NCBI GenBank assembly: GCA_020636215.1
Contig: JACJYG010000010.1
Span: 186,001-250,000, forward strand
Direction of reading: 5' to 3'
DNA from: Lewinellaceae bacterium
GTDB taxonomy: Bacteria > Bacteroidota > Bacteroidia > Chitinophagales > Saprospiraceae
Length of the DNA stretch: 64,000 nt
In this document: positions 53,583 through 62,683 of the stretch, in pieces
Layout of the letters: each line of letters starts with the position of its first letter
Position numbering within the stretch: position 1 is the first letter of the stretch
The notes under the pieces: model-generated
The model's input: the letters and a program-made list of their open reading frames with translations, nothing else
What the model was told of the DNA's origin: nothing
The model's database searches: none
Translations under genes and position numbers: made by a program

Positions 53583-55943
53583 ATGAAGCGCCAACTCTCC
53601 GAAACCGACATCTGCATGAAGTACATCACCCCGGCCTTGCAAGAAGCAGGCTGGGATATCCATGCCCAGGTGTTTCGGGAAGCGGCGCTCAACCAGCTCA
53701 CCAAAGGGCGGGTGCACGTCAGAGGGCAATTGTATAAGCGGGGGACGCCCAAGCGAGCGGATTATATCCTGGTGGTCAATAACCTTCCTATTGCGGTGGT
53801 GGAGGCAAAGAAAAATACACTGGCGGTGAGCGCCGGCATGCAGCAGGCGCTGGAATATGCGGAGATGCTGGACCTACCCTTTGCCTATAGCTCCAATGGC
53901 GATGCTTTTCAGGAGCACGACAAAACGCTTAGCTTCGGAAGCATTGAAAGGGAGGTGGCGCTCGATGCTTTTCCTTCGCCGGAGGAATTATGGCAGCGGT
54001 ATAAACGCTACAAGGGCATCGACAGTGCGGAGGTTGAAAGGATCGTTACCCATGAGTTCTATGAGTACGCGGATGGGAAGCAGCCGCGCTATTACCAGAT
54101 CGTGGCCATCAACCGGACGGTGGAGGCGGTGGCGAAGGGGCAGAACCGGATATTGCTGGTAATGGCGACAGGCACGGGCAAAACACTCACGGCTTTTCAG
54201 ATCATCTGGAAACTGTGGAAGGCAGGTGTCAAGAAACGGATACTCTTTCTGGCGGACCGTAATATCTTGCTGGACCAGGCCAAAACGGGGGATTTCCGGT
54301 ATTTCGGGGATAAGATGGCCATCGTGCGGCAGCATAAGGTGGAGAAACAATTTGAAATCTACCTGGCGCTGTACCAGGGGCTGACCGGGCAGAGTGAGGT
54401 GGACAACATCTACAAAGAGTTTTCTAAAGATTTCTTCGACCTGGTGGTGATCGACGAGTGCCACCGGGGTAGCGCTTCATCCGAATCCAACTGGCGGCAA
54501 ATACTGGATTACTTCGATGAGGCTACGCATGTTGGCCTGACGGCTACACCCAAGGAGACCAACACGGTGTCCAATATTCACTACTTCGGGGAGCCGGTTT
54601 ATTCCTATACGCTCAAGCAGGGCATTCAGGACGGCTTCCTGGCGCCTTATAAGGTCATCCGCATCGACATTGACCGCGACGTCTTGGGCTGGAGGCCGGA
54701 AGGGGGGCAGCTGGATATCGAAGGGAATATCGTTCCGGACCGGGAGTATAACTCCAAAGATTTTGACCGCACCCTGGTCATCGACAACCGGACTCGGCTG
54801 GTGGCGAAACGGGTGTCGGATTTCCTCAAAAAGACGGGGCGTTTTAGCAAAACGATCGTCTTTTGCGTGGATATCGACCACGCGGAACGCATGCGCATCG
54901 CTCTGGCGAATGAGAATGCCGGCCTCTACGCCGAGAACGCCAAATACATTATGCGCATTACCGGCGACAACCCGGAGGGCAAAAAGCAGCTGGATAATTT
55001 CATCGACCCGGCTTCCAAATACCCTGTTATCGCCACTACCTCCAAGTTGCTGACCACGGGCGTGGACGCGCAGACCTGTAAACTCATTGTCCTGGACGCC
55101 CCCATTGAATCGATGACGGAGTTTAAGCAGATCATCGGGCGGGGCACAAGGATCAATGAGGAATTTGGGAAGAGCTACTTCACCATCATGGATTGCCGGA
55201 ATGTGACCAAGCTGTTTGCCGACCCGGCTTTTGATGGGAAACCGCTTTTGGTTTATGAGCCGGCGCCGGAGGAGGAGGTAGCGCCGTCTGAGGAACTGGA
55301 GGAGCAACTGGCTTACTCCTCGGAGGAAGGAGTGGTTTGGGAACCGCCAGGAGCAGAGGAACCGGAAGTGGGCTACCGAAAAACGCGGGTGGATGGCGTA
55401 GAGGTCACCATCCTGCGGGAGCGGGTACAATACCTCAATGCCGATGGTAAGCTGATTACGGAATCGCTGCGGGATTATACCCGCAAGGGGCTTCGGCAGG
55501 AGTTCCAGTCGCTGCATGAATTCCTGAATACCTGGAACGCCAAGAAGCGCAAGAAAGAGCTCATTCTGGAGCTGGAAGAACAAGGGCTGTTGTTGCACGA
55601 GTTGCAATCGGTGGTGGATATGGAGCTGGATATTTTTGACCTGATCTGCCACGTGGCTTTCGACCAGCCGCCACTGGCCCGCCGGGAGCGGGCCAATAAG
55701 GTCAAAAAGCGGAATTACTTTACCAAGTACGGCGAACAGGCCCGCAATATCCTGGAAGGTATCCTGGATAAGTATGCGGACCAGGGCATCGAAGAAATTG
55801 AGACCATCAAAATATTGACACTGGACCCTTTCCGGAAAATGGGCACGCCCAAGCAACTGGTCCAACTCTTTGGAAGCAAAAAAGCCTATCTTGAGGCCAT
55901 CCAGGAGTTGGAAAATGAACTATATGCTTTTACTGCATCATAG
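53583..55943 (+). CDS. hsdR: Type I restriction enzyme, R subunit
   Basis: HsdR provides the ATP-driven translocation and cleavage of type I restriction. The 786-residue protein has an N-terminal PD-(D/E)xK nuclease core (KRADYILVVNNLPIAVVEAKKN, about 57-78). The superfamily-2 helicase motor follows: Walker A ATGTGKT with Lys200, DECH at 291-294, TATPKET, and the C-terminal helicase motif GRGTRI. The layout is the EcoEI-like class, and the C-terminal region (about 640-786) is helical. It starts the RM operon. The next gene is the UDG-like protein, 33 bp downstream. Confidence 0.95.
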   Translation: MKRQLSETDICMKYITPALQEAGWDIHAQVFREAALNQLTKGRVHVRGQLYKRGTPKRADYILVVNNLPIAVVEAKKNTLAVSAGMQQALEYAEMLDLPFAYSSNGDAFQEHDKTLSFGSIEREVALDAFPSPEELWQRYKRYKGIDSAEVERIVTHEFYEYADGKQPRYYQIVAINRTVEAVAKGQNRILLVMATGTGKTLTAFQIIWKLWKAGVKKRILFLADRNILLDQAKTGDFRYFGDKMAIVRQHKVEKQFEIYLALYQGLTGQSEVDNIYKEFSKDFFDLVVIDECHRGSASSESNWRQILDYFDEATHVGLTATPKETNTVSNIHYFGEPVYSYTLKQGIQDGFLAPYKVIRIDIDRDVLGWRPEGGQLDIEGNIVPDREYNSKDFDRTLVIDNRTRLVAKRVSDFLKKTGRFSKTIVFCVDIDHAERMRIALANENAGLYAENAKYIMRITGDNPEGKKQLDNFIDPASKYPVIATTSKLLTTGVDAQTCKLIVLDAPIESMTEFKQIIGRGTRINEEFGKSYFTIMDCRNVTKLFADPAFDGKPLLVYEPAPEEEVAPSEELEEQLAYSSEEGVVWEPPGAEEPEVGYRKTRVDGVEVTILRERVQYLNADGKLITESLRDYTRKGLRQEFQSLHEFLNTWNAKKRKKELILELEEQGLLLHELQSVVDMELDIFDLICHVAFDQPPLARRERANKVKKRNYFTKYGEQARNILEGILDKYADQGIEEIETIKILTLDPFRKMGTPKQLVQLFGSKKAYLEAIQELENELYAFTAS

Positions 55944-55976
55944 CCTTTTTCAATAAACAATAAAATTCAAAACCAA

Positions 55977-56846
55977 ATGGCACCCTTAGAAAAAGCACTC
56001 TCTGAAAAGTATGGCCAAGAGATATTGGATTCGATGGTAGAAAACGGCCGGTTAACAATCCCCAATACCGATCATCAACAGCTAAAATCCTTTGCTGCTG
56101 CCCAAATGGGCCGGTTTATCGAAAAAGGCTTATTAACTTCTGAAGAGCACACCCATTTTAAAGAAAGAGGCTGGGGGGTAGACTTTTCCGGATGGTTGGG
56201 GGGAATAAGCCCGGGTAATGGGAAGAAGTATATGATCATCGGAGTGGAGCCACATATTGTTCATCCACAACTGGTACAGGTGGTTTACGATTTTTTCAGT
56301 AAAAAAGGCATGGAGGATTCAGAAAGGGCTCAAGAATTGTATCTGACAGGCCACCCCTTATGGAAAAGGGTTTCAGAGCTGATCTATGATGACCCTCAAA
56401 ATAAAGCTGAAGCTTTGCTGGATTGTTACATTGCAGATATCTGCCATTTTGCTCCGTTCAATATTGGATCGGCTGATACCATAAAACAAAAAGTGTCCCG
56501 CTGGAATAAGATCAGGGCTGTAGCTGCCGAACGGTATCTTTTGGAAGAAATACAGGCGCTAAGCCCATCTGTAATAATTGCCCAGGGCCATACCGCTTTT
56601 CACACTTTAAAGTCCTTATTTGGGATTAGAAATGGATCAGTCCAGATATTGAATAAATATGCTGTGGGGCCACGGAAAATAGCGATCGTCCGGTATTTTC
56701 AATTACCGGACAGGGTTGTCATTGGTGTACCGCACATGGGTACTAGTTTTAACATTAACCGTAAATTCTGGAATGAACATACGGCTAAGGTTCGCGAAGA
56801 TTTATTAAACAAAGGCCTGCTTCCAATAGCAAGCCTAACTATTTAG
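55977..56846 (+). CDS. Uracil-DNA-glycosylase-fold-like protein inside the type I RM operon
   Basis: I do not recognise this 289-residue protein by family, but its motif order resembles the UDG superfamily. A GVEPH motif (89-93) follows a YMIIG strand, as in the 'GxxPG' motif. ADICHFAPFN (152-162) comes next, then VIIAQGHTAFHTL (199-211), like the family's 'lG..a...L' strand. VIGVPHMGTS (248-257) stands in the place of the catalytic 'HPS' motif. The gene lies between hsdR and hsdM, 33 bp and 17 bp from them, an unusual position. It is visibly less GC-rich than its neighbours. The likely role is base excision or recognition of modified DNA (inference); it could also be a pseudo-glycosylase. 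Confidence 0.5.
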   Translation: MAPLEKALSEKYGQEILDSMVENGRLTIPNTDHQQLKSFAAAQMGRFIEKGLLTSEEHTHFKERGWGVDFSGWLGGISPGNGKKYMIIGVEPHIVHPQLVQVVYDFFSKKGMEDSERAQELYLTGHPLWKRVSELIYDDPQNKAEALLDCYIADICHFAPFNIGSADTIKQKVSRWNKIRAVAAERYLLEEIQALSPSVIIAQGHTAFHTLKSLFGIRNGSVQILNKYAVGPRKIAIVRYFQLPDRVVIGVPHMGTSFNINRKFWNEHTAKVREDLLNKGLLPIASLTI

Positions 56847-56863
56847 GAAATTAACCCGTTGAT

Positions 56864-58327
56864 ATGTCCCTAAGCACCAGCATTAAGACCATCCAGAACA
56901 TCATGCGCAAAGACGCCGGCGTGGATGGGGATGCCCAGCGCATCTCCCAGCTCACCTGGCTGCTCTTCCTGAAAATCTTCGACGGCAAGGAGGAAGAACT
57001 GGAGCTGCTGATGGACGAGGAAGAGGAATATCATTCTCCCATACCGGAGGAACTGCGGTGGCGCAACTGGGCCACCGATGACGAAGGCATCACCGGAGAC
57101 GAGCTGATGAATTTTGTCAACAACGAGCTCTTCCCCCGGCTGAAGGAACTGCGGGGCGATGAAAAATCGAGGCTGGTGCGCAGCGTCTTCGAGGATACCT
57201 ACAACTACATGAAATCCGGCACCCTGCTGCGGGCGGTCATCAATGAGATCGAGAAGGGCATTCAGATGGACACCCGGGAGGACCGGCACCAGATGAACGA
57301 TATCTACGAGAAGATCCTGAAGGACTTGCAGAGCGCCGGCAATGCCGGAGAGTTCTACACGCCCCGGGCGGTGACCCAGTTCATCGTGGAGCGAACCAAC
57401 CCCCAACTGGGCGAGCAGGTGCTGGACCCAGCCTGCGGCACCGCCGGCTTCCTGGTGGACGCTATCGAGCATATCCGACGGAATGTGGATTTTGATTCGC
57501 TGGAGGTGCGGGAGCAATTGCAAAATACCGTGCGGGGGGTAGAGAAAAAGCCCCTGCCGCACATGCTGGCCGTCACCAACCTGATGCTGCACGGCATCGA
57601 TGTGCCTAAGATCGCCCACGACAACCTGCTGATGGAATCCTACAAGAAGTGGACGGACGCCCACCGGGTGGATGTCATCGTGGCCAACCCGCCTTTTGGC
57701 GGTATGGAGGAAGATGGGATAGAGCGCAATTTACCATCCGATTTCCAAACCCGCGAAACAGCCGACCTCTTCCTCTGGTTGTTTATCCACTTGCTGAAGG
57801 ATGGCGGCCGGGCCGGCATCGTGCTGCCCGACGGCTCTCTGTTCGGGGAGGGCATGAAAACCCGGCTGAAGGAAAAGCTGCTCACCGAATGCAACCTGCA
57901 CACCATCGTGCGCCTACCCAAGGGCGTTTTCGCGCCCTATACCAGCATCAACACCAACCTGCTGTTCTTCACCAAGGGGGAACCGACCCGGGAGGTTTGG
58001 TACTACGAGCACCCTTACCCGCCGGGTTACAAATCCTACTCCAAGGGCAAGCCCATCCGCATCGAGGAGTTCGAGCCGGAGAAGCAATGGTGGGACAAGC
58101 GCAAGGAGAACCGGCATGCCTGGAAGGTTAGCATCGAAGAGATCCAAAAGCGGAATTATAACCTGGACATCAAGAACCCCCACAGCGAGGAGGAGGACCT
58201 GGGCGACCCGGAGGAACTGCTGCGGGAATACCGGGAACTGGAGGCGAAGGTGGCGGAGATGCGGGAGGCGCTGAAGAATGAATTAACTCAATCGTTTATA
58301 TCAACTGTTCATGGAGATAATATCTAA
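56864..58327 (+). CDS. hsdM: Type I restriction enzyme, M subunit
   Basis: HsdM is the N6-adenine methyltransferase subunit that protects host DNA and is part of the R2M2S complex. The 487-residue protein has an N-terminal HsdM_N helical domain (SLSTSIKTIQNIMRKDAGVDGD) and the linker sequence GEFYTPRAVTQFIVE. SAM-binding motif I is VLDPACGTAGFLVD (about 187) and the catalytic NPPF is at 275-278 in VANPPFGG. The stop overlaps the hsdS start by 17 bp. Codon usage is GC-rich, like hsdR. Confidence 0.97.
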   Translation: MSLSTSIKTIQNIMRKDAGVDGDAQRISQLTWLLFLKIFDGKEEELELLMDEEEEYHSPIPEELRWRNWATDDEGITGDELMNFVNNELFPRLKELRGDEKSRLVRSVFEDTYNYMKSGTLLRAVINEIEKGIQMDTREDRHQMNDIYEKILKDLQSAGNAGEFYTPRAVTQFIVERTNPQLGEQVLDPACGTAGFLVDAIEHIRRNVDFDSLEVREQLQNTVRGVEKKPLPHMLAVTNLMLHGIDVPKIAHDNLLMESYKKWTDAHRVDVIVANPPFGGMEEDGIERNLPSDFQTRETADLFLWLFIHLLKDGGRAGIVLPDGSLFGEGMKTRLKEKLLTECNLHTIVRLPKGVFAPYTSINTNLLFFTKGEPTREVWYYEHPYPPGYKSYSKGKPIRIEEFEPEKQWWDKRKENRHAWKVSIEEIQKRNYNLDIKNPHSEEEDLGDPEELLREYRELEAKVAEMREALKNELTQSFISTVHGDNI

Positions 58328-60044
58328 TGATTTCGAAGTAATCTCTAAAGCTCCTGAACAAATAAGGAAGCTCAAAGAATTGGTTCTCAATTTAGCCGTA
58401 ACAGGAAGATTACTTCCGCAAAATTCCGATTGGGGCAATGCATCTTCAATTTTGAATAGTATTAAGCAAAAGAAGGCAGCTTTGATCTCGGAGAAAATCA
58501 TTGTAAAAGAAAAACCCCAGCCCTCAATAGATTACGATGAAATTTATTTCAATTTACCGCAGTCATGGGAATGGTGTAGGTTAATTGATCTGTGCAAATA
58601 TATCCAAAGAGGAAAATCTCCAACATATATTGAGGATTCCAAAATCCCAATAATATCTCAGAAATGTGTCCAATGGGATGGCTTTCAAATTGATCGGGCA
58701 AGATTCCTTAACCCTCTGGTTTTACCCCAATATGGGCCTGAAAGATTTTTAGAAACGGGCGATTTACTCTGGAATTCCACAGGACATGGAACATTAGGAA
58801 GGATTATAGTTTTTTATGAAAAGTATAATCCCTTTGAGAAGACTGTTGCAGATTCTCATGTGACAGTAATTCGACCTTTTAAGGAAAAAATTTTGCCGGA
58901 ATACTTGTTTTATTGGTTTGCGAGTCCTTTTGTTCAGGAGGAGATTAATGATAAAGCCACTGGTACAACAAAACAGTTGGAATTGAATACCAGTACCGTA
59001 AAAAGCTATTTAGTTCCCTTACCCCCAACGGAAGAACAACACCGCATCGTCCAAAAAGTCACCCATCTTTTCCGTCAGATCGACGCTTTAGCCGAAGGGG
59101 CGGAGCAGGCGGAGCGCGTCCGGCAGCGGTTGCGGGCGGCCCTGCTGCACCGGTTGGAGCAGGCGCCGGGCCCGGCAGCGGCGGGGCAGGCCTGGGGGCC
59201 CTTGGACCATCAGTTTGCCCTGGCCATCCGCCGGGTGGAGGACGTACAGGCGCTGCGGCAGACGATCCTGCAGTTGGCGGTGAAGGGCTTGTTGGTAAAG
59301 CAGGACCCTGGTGATGAGCCGGCTTCGGTATTGCTGGAGCGGATCAGGAAAGAGAAGGCGCGGCTGGTGAAGGAGGGGAGGATCCGGAAGCAGCCGGCGC
59401 TGCCGCCGGTGAAGGAGGAAGAGGTTCCGTTTGAGGTTCCGGAGGGGTGGGTGTGGTGTAGGTTGGGGGAGGTTGTAGTAGATATTTCTTCTGGGTGGAG
59501 CCCCAAATGTTATTCCTTCCCTGCTAAGGTAGGAGAATGGGGGGTCTTGAAAGTTAGCGCAGTTTCTTGGGATGTTTTCAAACCGGAGGAGAACAAAAGA
59601 CTTCCAGAGAATATGTCTCCCAAAAAAGAAATCGAGGTAAAAAAGGGAGATTACCTTATGAGCAGAGCAAATACTGAGGAGTTGGTCGCAAAGAGCGTAA
59701 TAGTCCATCAAGATGTTCAAATGCTCATGATGAGCGATAAAATTCTTCGGGTTTCTTTCTCAGAGGAAATTTCCAAAGAGTTCATCAAAATCGTGAACAA
59801 TGGAGTACTTGGGCGGGAGTTTTTTGCTGAAAAAGCTACAGGTACAAGTATGTCAATGAAGAATGTATCTAGGGATATTATAAAAAGGATGCCCATCCCT
59901 CTTCCCCCCCTAGCCGAGCAGCGGCGCATAGTGGAGCGGGTGGAGCGTTTGCTGGGGTGGTGTGCGCGCTTGGAGGCGGGGATACGGGATTTGGAGGAGA
60001 AGGGGGAGCAGGTGGTGCGGGTGGGGGTGCGGAATTCTGTCTGA
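58311..60044 (+). CDS. hsdS: Type I restriction enzyme, S (specificity) subunit
   Basis: HsdS sets the DNA recognition sequence. The 577-residue protein has two target-recognition domains with conserved helical spacers. The repeated spacer pattern LKELVLNLAVTGRLLPQN...W-x-WCRL appears at about 25-100, and again as ALRQTILQLAVKGLLVKQD...VWCRLGEV at about 310-390; each is followed by a TRD ending in LPPL.EQ-type sequence (PLPPTEEQHRIVQKV, PLPPLAEQRRIVERV). TRD1 (58510-59030) and TRD2 (about 59460-59890) are more AT-rich than the spacer-coding DNA, the mosaic pattern of domain swapping. It starts 17 bp before the hsdM stop. Confidence 0.93.
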   Translation: MEIISNDFEVISKAPEQIRKLKELVLNLAVTGRLLPQNSDWGNASSILNSIKQKKAALISEKIIVKEKPQPSIDYDEIYFNLPQSWEWCRLIDLCKYIQRGKSPTYIEDSKIPIISQKCVQWDGFQIDRARFLNPLVLPQYGPERFLETGDLLWNSTGHGTLGRIIVFYEKYNPFEKTVADSHVTVIRPFKEKILPEYLFYWFASPFVQEEINDKATGTTKQLELNTSTVKSYLVPLPPTEEQHRIVQKVTHLFRQIDALAEGAEQAERVRQRLRAALLHRLEQAPGPAAAGQAWGPLDHQFALAIRRVEDVQALRQTILQLAVKGLLVKQDPGDEPASVLLERIRKEKARLVKEGRIRKQPALPPVKEEEVPFEVPEGWVWCRLGEVVVDISSGWSPKCYSFPAKVGEWGVLKVSAVSWDVFKPEENKRLPENMSPKKEIEVKKGDYLMSRANTEELVAKSVIVHQDVQMLMMSDKILRVSFSEEISKEFIKIVNNGVLGREFFAEKATGTSMSMKNVSRDIIKRMPIPLPPLAEQRRIVERVERLLGWCARLEAGIRDLEEKGEQVVRVGVRNSV

Positions 60045-60139
60045 ACGGGACACAGACAGACAAATCTTGTTGTATTTCCAGTCTCCCATGGGAAATTGGC
60101 TATAATGCTCATTTACGGAATATTTTAAGCAATAGAGAA

Positions 60140-61693
60140 ATGAGGAAATACAGGTTATTAATTACTCTCTTATTATCTATAGTTTCGATTAGCTTAGGTG
60201 CTCAAATAATAGACCCACTCGAAAAGGAATACCGTAAGCTGTTGTCGGATCAGGCACAACTCAAGATCGAAATCGCTGAGCTCACGGAAAAACGGAATGC
60301 ATTAGCCGCTAACCGTGACTTCCTGCAACAGGAAATGCAGCAACTCGTACAGGAAAAGCAAAAAATGGAAGAAAAGATCTCCGAAAAGGAGGAACTACTG
60401 GCGACTGTCTCTGAAGCTAAACAACGTGCTGAAGAGGTCGCTCAAGTCCAGTCTCAGCGGGTTAAACAGCTCGACCGGAAAGTGCTAGAGAATGAAAACG
60501 TCCTGTTCGCTAAAGAGGCAGAGCTTGCAAAGGCTACACTGGAAGCCGAACAGGCAACCAACCGCCAGAAACAGCTCATCATCCTGTCTGGCTTTGGTAC
60601 TTTGTTTGCCCTGTTGCTCCTGGTACTTTTCTTAGTTAGCCGAAGATCCCGAAACAAGCTTTTAAGGCAAAAACGACAGATCGAATCTCAACATATGCAA
60701 TTGTTAGAACTGGATAATTATAAAAACTCTTTGCTAAAAGGCATATACCATGACCTCAGGTTTCCGGTTTCCAGCATTAAAGAATTATGCAGGCAAGCTA
60801 CAAGGGAAGCCTCTTTGGATAGTACTGTGGCTTATAGTAACTTAATTTCAATCAATGAGATATCTAATTATCTGATCACCCTTTCAGAGACTGTTTTAAC
60901 AATTGAACGGAGTAAACAACAAGAATTCTTATTGGAGGCTTTGGATCATAAGCTGTCTGAGGCTGTTCGTGATGCGATCAACCAACTGAATGCTGTAAGG
61001 TTAAGAGGGAATATCGTTTATTCCAATGAGGTGTCACAAGGCCTCTATGCGAAATTTGACTATACCAATATTGTCCGTGTTTTTGTTAACCTTATTTCAA
61101 ATGCAGAAAAGGCAATTGATCAACGAATGGCAAGGGACTTCTCTTTCATTGAAGGTAAAATTGCTATTCAAGCTATAGATGAGGGACAATGGGTCCGAGT
61201 AAATATTGTGGATAATGGATTGGGTATGGATAAACAAATTGTATCCAGCCTTTTAAATGATGAACCGTTAAAAAGCAACTCGTCCGACCTTTATAAAGAA
61301 ATTGAACCTACTGGAATAGGTTTTTCATTTTGCAAAAAGATTGTTGAATTACATGATCAAGAAATAGGCATCCAGTCTTCTGTTGGTGAGGGTACAACAA
61401 TCTCATTCTTTTTAGAAAAATCGGAGTTGGAATGGGCAGTTGATATTGGAGAGGATGAAAATCAAGTTGATTATGGGGTCGATGGGTTTATTCGGAAAAT
61501 ATCTAAGGAATTTAAAGCAGAGGCTGAAGAACTGGCAAAAATTGGATTTCATCAATTTACCAGGATTGAACAATTAATTGAACAAATCTCCAGGAAGGCG
61601 AATTCAAAGGAAGCATACGAATGGAAAAAGATTATACTGGAAGCACTTTATACTCGGAACCAGGCCCGTTTTAAAGCTTTATCTCAATTATAA
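60140..61693 (+). CDS. Membrane histidine kinase with coiled-coil sensor region
   Basis: This 517-residue kinase has a signal peptide (LLITLLLSIVSISLGAQ), a coiled coil outside the membrane (about 25-140) and a transmembrane helix (about 145-168, LIILSGFGTLFALLLLVLFLV). The dimerisation helix carries His204 in YHDLRFPVSSIKEL. A HATPase domain follows with N box (NLISNAEKAID, about 317), G1 (VDNGLGMD) and G2 (GIGFSFCKKIV), and a 90-residue helical C-terminal extension ends the protein. I chose the ATG at 60140 because an upstream Gly-rich extension (from 59957) overlaps hsdS and lacks a signal peptide. It lies 95 bp after hsdS and 4 bp before the receiver-CHAT gene, its likely partner. The sensed signal is unknown. 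Confidence 0.9.
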   Translation: MRKYRLLITLLLSIVSISLGAQIIDPLEKEYRKLLSDQAQLKIEIAELTEKRNALAANRDFLQQEMQQLVQEKQKMEEKISEKEELLATVSEAKQRAEEVAQVQSQRVKQLDRKVLENENVLFAKEAELAKATLEAEQATNRQKQLIILSGFGTLFALLLLVLFLVSRRSRNKLLRQKRQIESQHMQLLELDNYKNSLLKGIYHDLRFPVSSIKELCRQATREASLDSTVAYSNLISINEISNYLITLSETVLTIERSKQQEFLLEALDHKLSEAVRDAINQLNAVRLRGNIVYSNEVSQGLYAKFDYTNIVRVFVNLISNAEKAIDQRMARDFSFIEGKIAIQAIDEGQWVRVNIVDNGLGMDKQIVSSLLNDEPLKSNSSDLYKEIEPTGIGFSFCKKIVELHDQEIGIQSSVGEGTTISFFLEKSELEWAVDIGEDENQVDYGVDGFIRKISKEFKAEAEELAKIGFHQFTRIEQLIEQISRKANSKEAYEWKKIILEALYTRNQARFKALSQL

Positions 61694-61697
61694 AGAA

Positions 61698-62678
61698 GTG
61701 GATAAAAAGATACTGATCATAGAAGATAATATTCACCATCTTCACCGCTTAGTGACTTACCTGAAATCGGCGCATGAAAGGTATGCCCTCCTGGTAACCC
61801 ACGATGGTGAGGAAGCTTGTTCTATCGCTCGCTCAGAACACCCAGACCTTATCATCAGCGATTGGGAACTAAAAGGTTCAGCATTGGATGGCATTCAAAT
61901 AATCAGTGAACTGAAGAAGAACGTGGATACTGCCCGTATTCCAATCATAATGGCAACTCAGTTCACTTCGTCAGATATGCTGGACAAGGCATTGAATGCC
62001 GGAGCTGTGGATTATATCCGCAAACCCATTGACAAGACGGAAATTTTGGCAAGAGTCCGGGCTACATTACTGCTAAAAACTTTTCAAAGAGAAGAGATTA
62101 TTAAAGACAAGATGCGGAAAATCAAAGTGCTGTTCCTGGGTGCTAATCCTGATGCCAGGAATTATCTAAGGATAGGAAGCGAATATGATATCATTTCCTC
62201 AAATTTAAAAGAGAGCTCAAAATTCCGGGATCTCTTTGAATTAGAGCAAAGGATGGCCACAAGAGTTGACTCTCTTACGCAAGTTTTATTGGATGTCCGG
62301 CCAAATATCATCCATTTTTCAGGACATGGAGTTACCGAGGGCATCATATTGGAAAATCATGAAGGAAAACCTCATCTCGTGGAAGCACACGCCTTAGAAT
62401 CTCTTTTTGAGCTTTTTAAAGATGATATCAATTGCGTTGTCCTAAATGCCTGTTATTCTCAGCAACAGGCTGAAGCCATCGCGAAGCACATTCCCTATGC
62501 GATAGGTATGAAAAGCGCCATATTAGACGAGGCAAGTATTGCTTTTTCCCTGGGTTTTTACAAAGCCATTGGAGCCGGGGAGGACATCAATTTTGCCTAT
62601 AAGATGGGAATCGTAAACATCAAGATGTACGGTGTAAAAGGAGAAGACCTTCCGATTTTGAAGACAAAGGATACGTAG
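61698..62678 (+). CDS. Response regulator fused to CHAT caspase-like protease
   Basis: This 326-residue protein starts at GTG 61698, 4 bp after the kinase. Residues 1-125 are a receiver domain with the acidic pair Glu9/Asp10, phosphoacceptor Asp55 (ISDWE) and conserved Lys in IRKPID. Residues about 145-325 are a CHAT domain: IKVLFLGANPDARNYLRI, then the His motif IIHFSGHG (His210), then the Cys motif VVLNACYS (Cys252), so the likely catalytic dyad is intact. Output of the kinase is therefore a protease rather than a DNA-binding domain. CHAT is a caspase-like peptidase fold used in bacterial conflict systems. Its target is unknown. A small HEPN-like gene follows 5 bp downstream. The phosphorelay-to-protease wiring is inferred from gene order. 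Confidence 0.88.
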   Translation: MDKKILIIEDNIHHLHRLVTYLKSAHERYALLVTHDGEEACSIARSEHPDLIISDWELKGSALDGIQIISELKKNVDTARIPIIMATQFTSSDMLDKALNAGAVDYIRKPIDKTEILARVRATLLLKTFQREEIIKDKMRKIKVLFLGANPDARNYLRIGSEYDIISSNLKESSKFRDLFELEQRMATRVDSLTQVLLDVRPNIIHFSGHGVTEGIILENHEGKPHLVEAHALESLFELFKDDINCVVLNACYSQQQAEAIAKHIPYAIGMKSAILDEASIAFSLGFYKAIGAGEDINFAYKMGIVNIKMYGVKGEDLPILKTKDT

Positions 62679-62683
62679 TGAAA

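Noticed and set aside
54477..55865. 462-codon minus-strand ORF inside hsdR
   Set aside because: It is antisense to hsdR helicase motifs and has no domain of its own.
59957..60139. Upstream extension of the histidine kinase start
   Set aside because: The Gly-rich extension overlaps hsdS and is not a plausible N-terminus; the ATG at 60140 leads directly into a signal peptide.
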